Positions 1-8,031 of a stretch of DNA of 64,000 bases are shown here, piece by piece. A program made the translations under genes and the position numbers. The stretch comes from Actinomycetota bacterium (GTDB lineage: Bacteria > Actinomycetota > Thermoleophilia > RBG-16-64-13): contig JAHJSA010000088.1 in assembly GCA_018830645.1 (NCBI GenBank), forward strand, positions 124,001 through 188,000. Direction: 5' to 3'. The notes under the pieces were generated by a model. The model was not told the DNA's origin and made no database searches. It saw nothing but the letters and a program-made list of their open reading frames with translations. Position 1 is the first letter of the stretch. Every line of letters starts with the position of its first letter.

Positions 1-297
1 CACCAGCGAGACGCACGGCAGCACACTGCGCACTTTGCGGCTCTGCAGGTGTCCGATGAAATGAAACTCGAACATCTCCGAGAACGCACCCCACTTCCGA
101 TCGAGCTCTTCAGCCCTGTTCTCTCCCACCAGACGGACGCCCGCCTGTGCGAGCGACCCCATCTCGTCGAGACCCACATACTTCGTGGCCACGAGCAGCC
201 GTACCTGCTGCCCGCGCCCGCTGCGACGCCGCGCTTCTTCGATACGCGCCTCCGCCGCGGTCACGTTCATCCTCATCTGTTCGATGTCGATGGCCAT
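1..297 (-). CDS. yggS: YggS/PLPBP-family pyridoxal-phosphate homeostasis protein (3' part beyond window)
   Basis: Partial gene; the N-terminal 99 codons are visible and the rest lies beyond base 1. Reading the minus strand from ATG at 297-295 gives a protein with the family's early motifs: ATKYV (the PLP-binding lysine), VGENRAEEL and FHFIGHLQSRKV. Family members bind PLP without known enzymatic activity and help keep cellular PLP and amino acid pools balanced. A purine-rich AGAGGGG precedes the start. It lies 32 bp after pgeF, and the ftsZ-pgeF-yggS order is the usual one downstream of the dcw cluster in Actinobacteria and Firmicutes, where sepF would be expected next. The family call is secure; the full length cannot be judged. 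Confidence 0.9.
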   Translation of the reverse strand, partial: MAIDIEQMRMNVTAAEARIEEARRRSGRGQQVRLLVATKYVGLDEMGSLAQAGVRLVGENRAEELDRKWGAFSEMFEFHFIGHLQSRKVRSVLPCVSLV

Positions 298-329
298 TTC
301 CCCTCTTGCTGCCAGACGGATCGTCTCGT

Positions 330-1151
330 TCAGACGCCTGTCGCCCACAGGGCGGCGCCGTGTCTGCCGGTGCCGGCCCCGTCGGCCCTGTGAGAGAAGA
401 AGAGGTCTCGATTGCACATGGTGCAAAGGCGCGGGTTCACCACGTTCTGCCGGGCGACGCCTACCTCGCCCGCAGCTTTCGTGGCTACCTCCCACAAGTC
501 CAGATAGCCTTCCCGTGGAACGATCTCGGAACCGAACCGCCGCCGGAAGCCCGCCGTCAACTGAGAGTCCACCTGGTAGCAGCACGGGCCGATGCTCGGC
601 CCGATCACCGCGAGGCCGGGCGGTCCCGTCATTGTGGCGGCACCCTGTTGGACGATGCCGTCGAGGAGACCGCGCCATCCGCCGTGCACGAGTGCCGCGT
701 CCACCTCCCCCACCAGGATGACGGGGACGCAATCAGCGAAGACCAGGAGTGCGGCAAGACCCGCGTCGAGGCCCGGGTTGACCACGAGCCCGTCGCAGGG
801 AGCTTTCGTCCCCTCGCGCATGTACTCCGCCGCGCCGGCGACTCGCACCCCATGCACCTGCTGAGGAGACACGAGGACGGGATCCGGATCGGCCCCCCCG
901 GCCAGGCAGCCGAGAACACCGGCCAGGATTCCTCGGGCGGCGCACCCCGCTTCATCTCTGAGATCGAAGGGTCGGGCCTCCGACAGATGCGGCGAGTCCC
1001 AGCGTGTGGTGAACACGGCGCGGAACGGCTCGGGGAGCTCCACCGACAACAGGGGTATCTCGCCGGCGACCATGGGACGCACCCGCTCGGCCGCGAGTTC
1101 ATGTACCCGTTCTCCGAGAGAGGCCGGCACACTCCCAGCGGATGACAGCAT
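330..1151 (-). CDS. pgeF: Laccase-domain protein, PgeF/YfiH family (peptidoglycan editing factor)
   Basis: 273 aa with the three metal-site motifs of the family: ADCVP near the middle, HGGWRG after it, and GPSIGPCCYQV further on; together these carry the His/Cys zinc ligands. Family members act as purine nucleoside phosphorylase/adenosine deaminase-like enzymes, and in E. coli PgeF removes mis-incorporated L-Ser from the peptidoglycan stem, which fits its place after ftsZ. The frame stays open upstream, but the ATG at 1151 follows CGGAG by 5 nt and begins just after the ftsZ stop (1165), so the longer version, which would overlap ftsZ by over 100 bp, is rejected. The exact substrate here is inferred, not shown. 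Confidence 0.9.
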   Translation of the reverse strand: MLSSAGSVPASLGERVHELAAERVRPMVAGEIPLLSVELPEPFRAVFTTRWDSPHLSEARPFDLRDEAGCAARGILAGVLGCLAGGADPDPVLVSPQQVHGVRVAGAAEYMREGTKAPCDGLVVNPGLDAGLAALLVFADCVPVILVGEVDAALVHGGWRGLLDGIVQQGAATMTGPPGLAVIGPSIGPCCYQVDSQLTAGFRRRFGSEIVPREGYLDLWEVATKAAGEVGVARQNVVNPRLCTMCNRDLFFSHRADGAGTGRHGAALWATGV

Positions 1152-1164
1152 CGTCACTCCGCGG

Positions 1165-2262
1165 CTAGTCCTTGTCCCGCAGGAACGGGGGGATGTCGAG
1201 GATGTCCTCGTCCATCTCGAAGTGCGGGCGTTCCAGGTCCAAGCCCACCGGGTCCGCGTCGGCCGCTGCGTCAAGCGCGACCTCCTCCACACCACCCTCG
1301 ATGCCGAGCACCGCGCGAGGGTCGAAACCCGTGGCGATCACGGTGACCCGCATCTGGTCGCCCAGAGTCTCGTCGATCACGGCGCCGAAGATCACGTTGG
1401 CTTCGGAGTCGGCGGCGCCGGAGATGATCTCGGCCGCCTCATTCACCTCGAAGAGGCCCATGTCCTTCCCGCCCGTGATGTTGAGCAAGATACCGGTGGC
1501 GCCCTCGATAGATGACTCCAGCAGAGGCGACGAGATGGCCGCGCGGGCCGCCTCTACTCCACGGTTCTCGCCGGCGGAGATCCCGATGCCCATCAGGGCC
1601 GACCCGGCGTTCCGCATGATCGTGCGGACGTCCGCGAAGTCAAGATTGATGAGCCCGGGCACGGTGATGAGGTCGGTGATGCCCTGGACTCCCTGACGCA
1701 GCACGTCGTCGGCCACCTTGAAGGCCTCAATGATCGAGGTGCGGCGTTCCACGACCTGCAGGAGCCGGTCGTTCGGGATGATGATCAGTGTGTCCACCTT
1801 GCGACTAAGGGCTTCGATGCCCATCTCAGCCTGAGAGGCGCGTTTGCGTCCCTCGAAGCTGAACGGACGCGTGACGACCCCGACGGTGAGAGCGCCCAGT
1901 TCGCGGGCCAACTCAGCGATCACCGGAGCGGCGCCGGTGCCGGTTCCTCCGCCTTTGCCGGCAGTGACGAACACCATGTCGGCGCCCTTCAGGGCCTCAC
2001 GCAACTCGTCCCGGTTCTCCTCGGCGGCTTGACGACCCACCTCGGGATTGGCTCCCGCGCCCAGACCACGAGTGATCTTGCCGCCGATGTGGATCTTGAC
2101 GTCGGCGTCGCACATCAGCAGTGCTTGGGCATCGGTATTCACGGCGATGAACTCAACGCCCTTCAGGCCCGCATCAACCATGCGGTTGACGGCGTTCGTG
2201 CCCCCGCCGCCTACACCCACGACCTTGATCACCGCGAGGTAGCTCGAACCGGTGTCGCTCAT
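1165..2262 (-). CDS. ftsZ: Cell division GTPase FtsZ
   Basis: Tubulin-like GTPase that forms the Z-ring. 365 aa from ATG 2262. It shows the N-terminal [15 protein letters not shown] loop, the tubulin signature [12 protein letters not shown], the T7-loop region around [11 protein letters not shown], a short linker, and the C-terminal peptide [10 protein letters not shown] that docks membrane tethers such as SepF or FtsA. The ORF extends 25 codons upstream, but GGAGG lies 10 nt before this ATG and family homology begins just after it; a GTG one codon upstream is an alternative. It is separated from ftsQ by 154 bp with no ftsA between them, as in Actinobacteria, so SepF is the likely tether. That gap may hold an ftsZ promoter. 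Confidence 0.97.
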   Translation of the reverse strand: MSDTGSSYLAVIKVVGVGGGGTNAVNRMVDAGLKGVEFIAVNTDAQALLMCDADVKIHIGGKITRGLGAGANPEVGRQAAEENRDELREALKGADMVFVTAGKGGGTGTGAAPVIAELARELGALTVGVVTRPFSFEGRKRASQAEMGIEALSRKVDTLIIIPNDRLLQVVERRTSIIEAFKVADDVLRQGVQGITDLITVPGLINLDFADVRTIMRNAGSALMGIGISAGENRGVEAARAAISSPLLESSIEGATGILLNITGGKDMGLFEVNEAAEIISGAADSEANVIFGAVIDETLGDQMRVTVIATGFDPRAVLGIEGGVEEVALDAAADADPVGLDLERPHFEMDEDILDIPPFLRDKD

Positions 2263-2416
2263 CACTGCCGAACCTCCATCTGCGTATCGGATGTCGGACA
2301 GTTCGCCGCGTTGGCGCGGACTTCCTGCCTCGACCATTGCTCGAACCTGACAGCGGGAACCCTACAGAGATACCTTAGCCTTCTCCCAGCTCCTGCACCC
2401 ATGCACAATACCACGG
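2263..2416 (-). other. ftsQ-ftsZ intergenic gap without ftsA
   Basis: 154 bp with no credible ORF. It contains a short perfect inverted repeat (CCGCG-CCAA-CGCGG) and the ftsZ ribosome-binding site. It is the widest gap inside the otherwise overlapping dcw cluster, so a local ftsZ promoter is plausible, but I could not find a convincing -35/-10 pair. Confidence 0.4.
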
Positions 2417-3193
2417 TCATCGGGCCTTCGCTACGACCCTGGTCGGTACCCGAACGTCCACGTAGTCGAGGCTCTTTCCATCCCTCAAGTAACGGTCGAT
2501 GACCTCGAGAGATACAGTCAACTTCTCATCGAGCTTGGTGGGATCGCCCAACCGAAGCTCACCCCCGCCCTCCAGGACGACGATGAGTTCCCCCGCGTCG
2601 GATACTCCCACGTACTCTACGGGATGCCTCGCGATGGGCCACGCAGTCGAATCGGCCAATGTCCGGGCAAGCGGTATGGCGGCGACCACCTGGGGAGACA
2701 CGTGCCCCCCCACCCGCGGTACGGACACCTCGACGGGCAGGATAAAGAGTAGAGTGGATACCCCCGTCGTATCCTGCTCGAGCACTCGACCGTCATCGGC
2801 GATCAACCACGCTCCGCCCTCTTCGTCACGCACGCGCGCCTCAGGCACGTACTCCCGCACGTGCACTTCGAGGGCCTCGGGGAAGCTCCGATACACCGCG
2901 GCCTCTCTCACATACGGGATCGAACGGATACGCTCCTCCAATTCACTGGTAGAGACCCGAAGGAGATTCACTCCCCTGGCCGGCATCACAGCCGCCCTTA
3001 GATCGCCCTCTGGCACGCGCTCGGTCACCGGCACGAACACCCGCTGCACGGCGAAGACGTCCGATGAGCGCACGAACAGGTAGCCGACCGCCGCGAGCGT
3101 GACTACGGTCGCGACGAGGGCGGCAACCAGCCGGTGCCGGCCACGTCGCTGTTGCACTCCCCTCCTGCGGTCTTTGACTCGGGGATCCATCAA
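2417..3193 (-). CDS. ftsQ: Cell division protein FtsQ/DivIB
   Basis: 258 aa, bitopic. A basic cytoplasmic N-terminus (about 25 residues) is followed by one membrane segment (about residues 24-42, VAALVATVVTLAAVGYLFV), a POTRA domain starting near VQRVFVPVTERVPEGDL, and a beta domain ending in VDVRVPTRVV. It bridges FtsL/FtsB-type proteins and the FtsW-FtsI synthase at the septum. The TTG at 3193 lies 7 nt after GGAGG and overlaps the murB stop; an ATG at 3190, one codon in, would serve equally. Length and topology are typical. Confidence 0.92.
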   Translation of the reverse strand: MMDPRVKDRRRGVQQRRGRHRLVAALVATVVTLAAVGYLFVRSSDVFAVQRVFVPVTERVPEGDLRAAVMPARGVNLLRVSTSELEERIRSIPYVREAAVYRSFPEALEVHVREYVPEARVRDEEGGAWLIADDGRVLEQDTTGVSTLLFILPVEVSVPRVGGHVSPQVVAAIPLARTLADSTAWPIARHPVEYVGVSDAGELIVVLEGGGELRLGDPTKLDEKLTVSLEVIDRYLRDGKSLDYVDVRVPTRVVAKAR

Positions 3194-4152
3194 TCAGATA
3201 CCTCCGCCCCCTGATCCCAGAGAAACGAGCCTCCGAGCACACGCACCTCGGGGTCCAGCACCACCTCGTGCCTCGTCCGCACGGTGCCCCGCATCATCGA
3301 CATCAGGCCGAGTACGTCGCCCGCGGTCGCGTCACCAACATTGGAGATGAAGTTGGCATGCACGGCCGACACCTGGGCGCCGCCTCGCCGCACACCCTTG
3401 AGGCCGCAACTCTCGAGAAGGCGACCCGCGTAGTCGCCCGGCGGGTTGCTGAACGTGCTCCCGAACGACCGAGTGGCCCGAGGCTGCGTGCGTCGCCGCA
3501 CTCCAAGCAAGGTCCGATGATGTTCGAGGATCTCAGCGGATACTCCTCGCGTGAGCCGAAAACTCGCCGCCGTCACCACCATGTCGCCAGGCAGACCAGA
3601 CCGACGGTATCCCCAATCCAACAGCTCGGCCTGGAGCCACCCGCTGTCGGTGGGGCCCACCACGTGCACCGCCTCAAGGACCCCTGAGACCGAACCCGAA
3701 TGTGCTCCGGCGTTCATGACGACGGCGCCACCCACACTACCGGGTATGCCACATGCGAACTCCAAGCCGGACAGCCCCGCCTGCGCTACGTGCGCCGCGA
3801 GGCGGGACAGCGGAAGGCCTCCCCCAGCCACCACCCGCATCGAACGACCTCCCACGCCCACCGGGGTCTCCACGTAGTGGAACGCATCATCGAGCTTCAC
3901 GACCACTCCCGCGAAGCCCGAGTCGGCCACCAAGAGGTTGCTGCCGCCGCCCAGGATCGACCACGGAACGCCGGCGTCGGCCACCACACGAAGCGCCTCT
4001 GCCAGAGCCGCCGAAGACGCCGCGGTCAATAGGATGTCGGCCTTCCCCCCCACCCCTATGGTCGTGAAGGGCCCCAACGGGGCGTCGCGCCACGTACGAG
4101 CGTCGGGGATAGCGCCCAGCCGGGCGGCCATTTCAGGCGATAGACCGCGCAT
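3190..4152 (-). CDS. murB: UDP-N-acetylenolpyruvoylglucosamine reductase
   Basis: FAD enzyme that reduces UDP-GlcNAc-enolpyruvate to UDP-MurNAc with NADPH. 320 aa. FAD-binding motifs are visible: TTIGVGGKAD, SILGGGSNLLVAD, and ACGIPGSVGGAVVMNAGA. The proton-donor serine lies in GSTFSNP and is followed by the C-terminal HANFISN segment. It lacks the Tyr loop region of the E. coli-type enzyme, so it resembles the shorter Gram-positive type (inferred from length and the GSxFxNP motif). It starts at ATG 4152 immediately after the murC stop, and its own stop overlaps the ftsQ start. Confidence 0.96.
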   Translation of the reverse strand: MRGLSPEMAARLGAIPDARTWRDAPLGPFTTIGVGGKADILLTAASSAALAEALRVVADAGVPWSILGGGSNLLVADSGFAGVVVKLDDAFHYVETPVGVGGRSMRVVAGGGLPLSRLAAHVAQAGLSGLEFACGIPGSVGGAVVMNAGAHSGSVSGVLEAVHVVGPTDSGWLQAELLDWGYRRSGLPGDMVVTAASFRLTRGVSAEILEHHRTLLGVRRRTQPRATRSFGSTFSNPPGDYAGRLLESCGLKGVRRGGAQVSAVHANFISNVGDATAGDVLGLMSMMRGTVRTRHEVVLDPEVRVLGGSFLWDQGAEVSD

Positions 4153-5559
4153 CTACTCTGAACACGTGCCCAGGAAGCTCTCGCCCACGCGGTGCACGTC
4201 GCCGGCACCCATGGTGAGCACCAGGTCGTCCGAGCGCGTGGTACTTCCGAGGTACTCCACTACCTGAGAGAGTCTCGGAAGATAGACGACAGGAAAGCGG
4301 GGAGACTCCCTCAGCAAGCTGTCCACGATGAGCTTTCCACTCACGCCGGGTTGGGGTTCCTCGCGCGCGCCGTACACGTCGGTGACCACGGCGATATCGG
4401 CTTCGAGAAGGGCCTGTGCGAAGTCGTGATGCAGGAAGCGGGTGCGCGAATAGAGGTGCGGCTGGAAGACGGCGATCACGCGACTCCACTCTCCCGTGCG
4501 CGCCGCACGAAGAGTCGCCTTGAGTTCCGTGGGATGGTGGGCGTAGTCGTCGACGACGCTAACACCGGCCCGCTCGCCTTTCCACTGGAACCGGCGCGCC
4601 GCGCCGGTGAATCCGCGCAGGGAGGCGGCGATGCGCGCCGGAGAGATCCCGATACCGCCGAGCACCGCGAAGCACGCCATGGCGTTCAGGATGTTGTGCA
4701 ACCCAGGCACGACGAGCTCCGCACTCGTGAGCCGGTGCCCGCGCCGCCATACCTCGAACCGACTCCCGCGGTGGTGCAGGCTCACCTCGCGCGCTTGATA
4801 GTCGGCGCCGGGGCTGACCCCGTAGGACGTCGTGTGGCAGTGAGCGTCGGCCGCCAGAGCGGCGAGCCTCGGGTCGTCGGCCCAGTAGATCATGCGTCCG
4901 GTCTCCGGAAGCAGCGACACGAACGACCGGAACACCCCGGCGACGTCCTCCACGTGCTGATAGTGGCTGTGGTGATCGAGTTCCAGATTGGTGAACACCG
5001 ATATCTCGGGGCGCAGGTACAGCAGCGTTCCGTCGGATTCGTCGGCTTCGCACACCATGAGATCGCCCTCGCCGTGACGCGCGTTCGAACCGAAGTCGTT
5101 GAGCTCCCCGCCGATGAGGAACGAAGGATCACGCTCGGCGTCGATCAGCGCCCGGCTGATCATCGAAGTCGTCGTGGTCTTCCCGTGGGTGCCACACACC
5201 GCGATACCCCGCCGTCCCTCCATGACCCAGGCGAGCGCCTGGGCGCGCCGCACCACGGGGATCCCGCGCTCCCGTGCCGCCGCGAGCTCTCGATTGTGCT
5301 CGGGGATCGCGGTAGAGATCACGACGACGTCGGGTTGGTCGACGTTGGCGGGATCGTGACCCAGGGCGACATGCACTCCCGCATCTTCCAAGAGCGTGAC
5401 GTAGCGGGAGGGTTTCAAGTCGGAGCCCGACACCTCGAACCCACGCCGGTGAAGTACGAGGGCTATGCCGCTCATCCCCGCGCCGCCGATGCCGATGAAG
5501 TGCAGGCGCCGCACGTCGGCAAGCTTGAGTCCTGGGTTGGAGAGTGCGATGTGGGTCAT
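4153..5559 (-). CDS. murC: UDP-N-acetylmuramate--L-alanine ligase
   Basis: Adds L-Ala, the first residue of the peptidoglycan stem, using ATP. 468 aa. The N-terminal nucleotide-sugar fold has HFIGIGGAGMSGIA (residues about 20-33). The Mur ligase P-loop GTHGKTTTTSM lies near residue 118, EADESDGT near 165, and DDYAHHPTE in the C-terminal domain. It starts at ATG 5559, overlapping the murG stop by 4 nt, and ends flush with the murB start. Length is normal. Confidence 0.98.
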   Translation of the reverse strand: MTHIALSNPGLKLADVRRLHFIGIGGAGMSGIALVLHRRGFEVSGSDLKPSRYVTLLEDAGVHVALGHDPANVDQPDVVVISTAIPEHNRELAAARERGIPVVRRAQALAWVMEGRRGIAVCGTHGKTTTTSMISRALIDAERDPSFLIGGELNDFGSNARHGEGDLMVCEADESDGTLLYLRPEISVFTNLELDHHSHYQHVEDVAGVFRSFVSLLPETGRMIYWADDPRLAALAADAHCHTTSYGVSPGADYQAREVSLHHRGSRFEVWRRGHRLTSAELVVPGLHNILNAMACFAVLGGIGISPARIAASLRGFTGAARRFQWKGERAGVSVVDDYAHHPTELKATLRAARTGEWSRVIAVFQPHLYSRTRFLHHDFAQALLEADIAVVTDVYGAREEPQPGVSGKLIVDSLLRESPRFPVVYLPRLSQVVEYLGSTTRSDDLVLTMGAGDVHRVGESFLGTCSE

Positions 5560-6647
5560 GGTGTGGGTGCCTGCGACAGGCCCGCCAATTGTACTATCTC
5601 GTCGGCGATGCGAGTAGCGGCGTCCGGACGCGCCAAACTCAAGGCACGCGCGCTCATCTCCGCCCGCGTCGCCGGCACGAGGATACCCTCGACCTCAGCG
5701 GCGAGGCGGCGGCCGTCGAGCTCGGCGTCGGGCACCATCACCGCCGCCCCATGGTCCTCCAGGGTGCGGGCGTTCTTGGTCTGGTGGTCGGCGGTCGCCG
5801 CCGGGAAGGGCACCAGCACCGACGGGATCCCTCGAGCGAGAAGCTCCGCCACCGAACCCCCAGCCCGCGACACCGCCACGTCGGCCGCGGCGAGGGCGAG
5901 CTCGAAATCGTGCAGGTACGCATGCGCCTGGTACCTGGGGTTCCCCCCGGTTTCCGACGCGGCGAGAGCTGCTTCGTAGCCCTGCTGACCCGTGACGTGC
6001 AGCACGGAGTACGGCGTGCTCGTGCCGACGAACGCCTCGGTCGCGGCGGTGTTCAGGCTTCGGGCGCCCAGACTCCCACCGAACACCAGCACCACCGGAA
6101 CGTCCGGATCGAGCCCGAACCTCCTCAGGCCATCCTCGCGACGAGCGGTCAGGAGTCCTGGTCTGATCGGTCGGCCCGTGTACACGTACTTGCCCTCCTC
6201 CCGGCCGGGCACCGGAAAAGAGAGGCAGACGCGATCGACCAGCATGCTCAAGATGCGGTTGGTCCAGCCGAGATGAGCGTCCATTTCGAGCGCCAGAGTG
6301 GGGATGCCGAGCACCGACGCCTCTGCCACGACCGGCCCCGACGCATATGCGCCCACCCCGACCACGCACGCGGGCCGCACCCGCCGCAGCACTCTCCACG
6401 CGTCCACCGCCGCGACGGGCAGAGAGGCCAGCGTACGGAGGGTGGTCAAGCCCAGTCTGCGTTCGAATCCGCGGATGCGCACCGTGGAGAAGTCGTAGCC
6501 GGCCCTGGGCACCAGCTCACCCTCCATGCCCCGCGGCCCCCCACAGAACGAGACCGACAGTCCGCGCTCGGTCAGGACATCAGCGATCGCGAGAGCCGGA
6601 ACGACGTGACCCGCCGTACCGCCGCCGGCTATCAATATGCGTGACAT
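5556..6647 (-). CDS. murG: Undecaprenyl-PP-MurNAc-pentapeptide GlcNAc transferase
   Basis: Peripheral membrane GT28 enzyme that turns lipid I into lipid II. 363 aa. The N-terminus MSRILIAGGGTAGHVVPAL is the canonical glycine-rich loop, which fixes the start at 6647 (GGAG 8 nt upstream). The C-terminal donor-binding half shows VSRAGGSVAELLARGIPSVLVP. Its first 68 nt overlap the 3' end of ftsW in another frame, longer than the 4-nt overlaps that are usual in this cluster. Confidence 0.97.
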   Translation of the reverse strand: MSRILIAGGGTAGHVVPALAIADVLTERGLSVSFCGGPRGMEGELVPRAGYDFSTVRIRGFERRLGLTTLRTLASLPVAAVDAWRVLRRVRPACVVGVGAYASGPVVAEASVLGIPTLALEMDAHLGWTNRILSMLVDRVCLSFPVPGREEGKYVYTGRPIRPGLLTARREDGLRRFGLDPDVPVVLVFGGSLGARSLNTAATEAFVGTSTPYSVLHVTGQQGYEAALAASETGGNPRYQAHAYLHDFELALAAADVAVSRAGGSVAELLARGIPSVLVPFPAATADHQTKNARTLEDHGAAVMVPDAELDGRRLAAEVEGILVPATRAEMSARALSLARPDAATRIADEIVQLAGLSQAPTP

Positions 6648-8031
6648 CAGCAGTCTCCAGAGGCTGAGGATGAGCGCCCGACGCTACGACGATCGGACCG
6701 AAGCGGGCCACCGAAAGCATCAGTCCCACCGCCACCAGCACCACAAGGAGGTTCATGCGGCCGTAGCTGATGAAGGGCAGAGGTACGCCGGTGAGCGGAA
6801 GGGCTCCCATCACCCCGCCCATGTTGACGGCGGCTTGGCCGACCACGAGGAAGGTGCAGCCGGCCGCGAGCAGACGCCCGAACGGATCGCGGCACCGTAA
6901 CGCCAGAAGAACACCGCTGATGGCGAACGCGACGAACAGGGCGGCCAGCACGATCACGCCCACCAGACCCCACTCCTCGCCGAGCACGGCCAAGATCATG
7001 TCGGTGTGGGCTTCCGGCAAGTAGCTGAACTTCTGCACGCTGAGTCCGGGCCCAACCCCGAACCACCCGCCGCTCCCGAGTGCGATGAACGATTGCACGA
7101 TCTGGAAGCCGGAATCCTGAGGGTCCGCAAAGGGTTGAAGAAAGGCGAGGAAGCGCTCCCTCCGATAGTCCTCGGCGAAGATGGCAACCAGCGTGAGGGC
7201 CAGGCCCGCGAGACCGAGGCCCAGCCAGTCCCGGGCCCTCATGCCGGCCACCCACAGCATCCCCATGGTGGTCACCCCGATCACCAGAGCGGTGCCGAGG
7301 TCTCGCTGCATGAGGATGAGCCCACACACAGCGGCGACCACGATCCCGAGAGGCCACATGAGGTCTTCGAACGCGCCCGAACGCGCCCGCCTCGTGGCGA
7401 GCAGGTGCGCGGCCGCGAGGATCACCGCCAGCTTGGCGAGTTCGGACGGCTGTAGGGAGAGTGGCCCCAGACCGATCCAACGAGACGCACCGCCGGCTTC
7501 GAGTCCGACCCTGGGAACGTGCACGACGAGAAGGAGGGCGCACGTTCCCACGACGCCGACCAGCGAGAGCATGCGGAATCGCCGGTAGTCGAGTCGCGAG
7601 ACAATCAGCATGATCACGAGCCCGGCACAGGCCACGAGCGTCTGTTGCCGGGCATAGAAGAACAGATCGCCGTCTTCGCGGAAGAGCCCCACCGCCGTTG
7701 AGACCGAGAACACCATGACGAGACCCATGACGAGCAGGGCGAGGGAGACCCCAACGAGGATCTGGTCATGCTTGATCCACCCGCCAGGCTCAGCGTCGCC
7801 GTGGTCGGATCTCCGATCCTCGAACGGTACATCGGGCGCGTCGCGAGGGGTGACCCGGAGTCCCTCGAGGGGCTTCGACCTCGAAGCAGGTCCGCTCTTG
7901 TGCCGAAGGGGCCGCTCAGGCCGCAGCGGACGGGGCCGCTCATGCCGGAGTGCGTCCTCCCAGCCCGAGGCGGTGTCTCGGTCTCGTCTCTCCCCTGGGG
8001 GGCGACTCCCTTCGACGTGGCGCCTACTCAC
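6580..8031 (-). CDS. ftsW: SEDS-family septal peptidoglycan glycosyltransferase FtsW
   Basis: Lipid II polymerase that works with FtsI at the septum. 483 aa if begun at GTG 8031, whose GTGA overlaps the murD stop and follows GGGGGAG. The SEDS core starts near GGWIKHDQILVG and has about ten membrane segments. The catalytic-loop motif HTDMILAVLGEEWG and the final PLPFISYGRMN are present. The core is preceded by an Arg/Pro-rich cytoplasmic tail of about 85 residues; a second well-placed GTG at 7854 (after GAGGGA) would remove most of it. The C-terminus is a basic tail running 68 nt into murG. Confidence 0.95.
   Translation of the reverse strand: MSRRHVEGSRPPGERRDRDTASGWEDALRHERPRPLRPERPLRHKSGPASRSKPLEGLRVTPRDAPDVPFEDRRSDHGDAEPGGWIKHDQILVGVSLALLVMGLVMVFSVSTAVGLFREDGDLFFYARQQTLVACAGLVIMLIVSRLDYRRFRMLSLVGVVGTCALLLVVHVPRVGLEAGGASRWIGLGPLSLQPSELAKLAVILAAAHLLATRRARSGAFEDLMWPLGIVVAAVCGLILMQRDLGTALVIGVTTMGMLWVAGMRARDWLGLGLAGLALTLVAIFAEDYRRERFLAFLQPFADPQDSGFQIVQSFIALGSGGWFGVGPGLSVQKFSYLPEAHTDMILAVLGEEWGLVGVIVLAALFVAFAISGVLLALRCRDPFGRLLAAGCTFLVVGQAAVNMGGVMGALPLTGVPLPFISYGRMNLLVVLVAVGLMLSVARFGPIVVASGAHPQPLETADVTHIDSRRRYGGSRRSGSRDR

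Noticed and set aside
147-1145. 332-codon plus-strand ORF over pgeF and yggS
   Set aside because: Antisense of two recognised proteins, Arg/Pro/His-rich, no motif.
2263-2416. ftsZ promoter in the ftsQ-ftsZ gap
   Set aside because: Several TTG and TA-containing words exist, but none has acceptable -35/-10 spacing, so no promoter was listed.
4192-5979. 595-codon plus-strand ORF across murC and murG
   Set aside because: It lies opposite two genes with full catalytic motifs and shows no domain signature.
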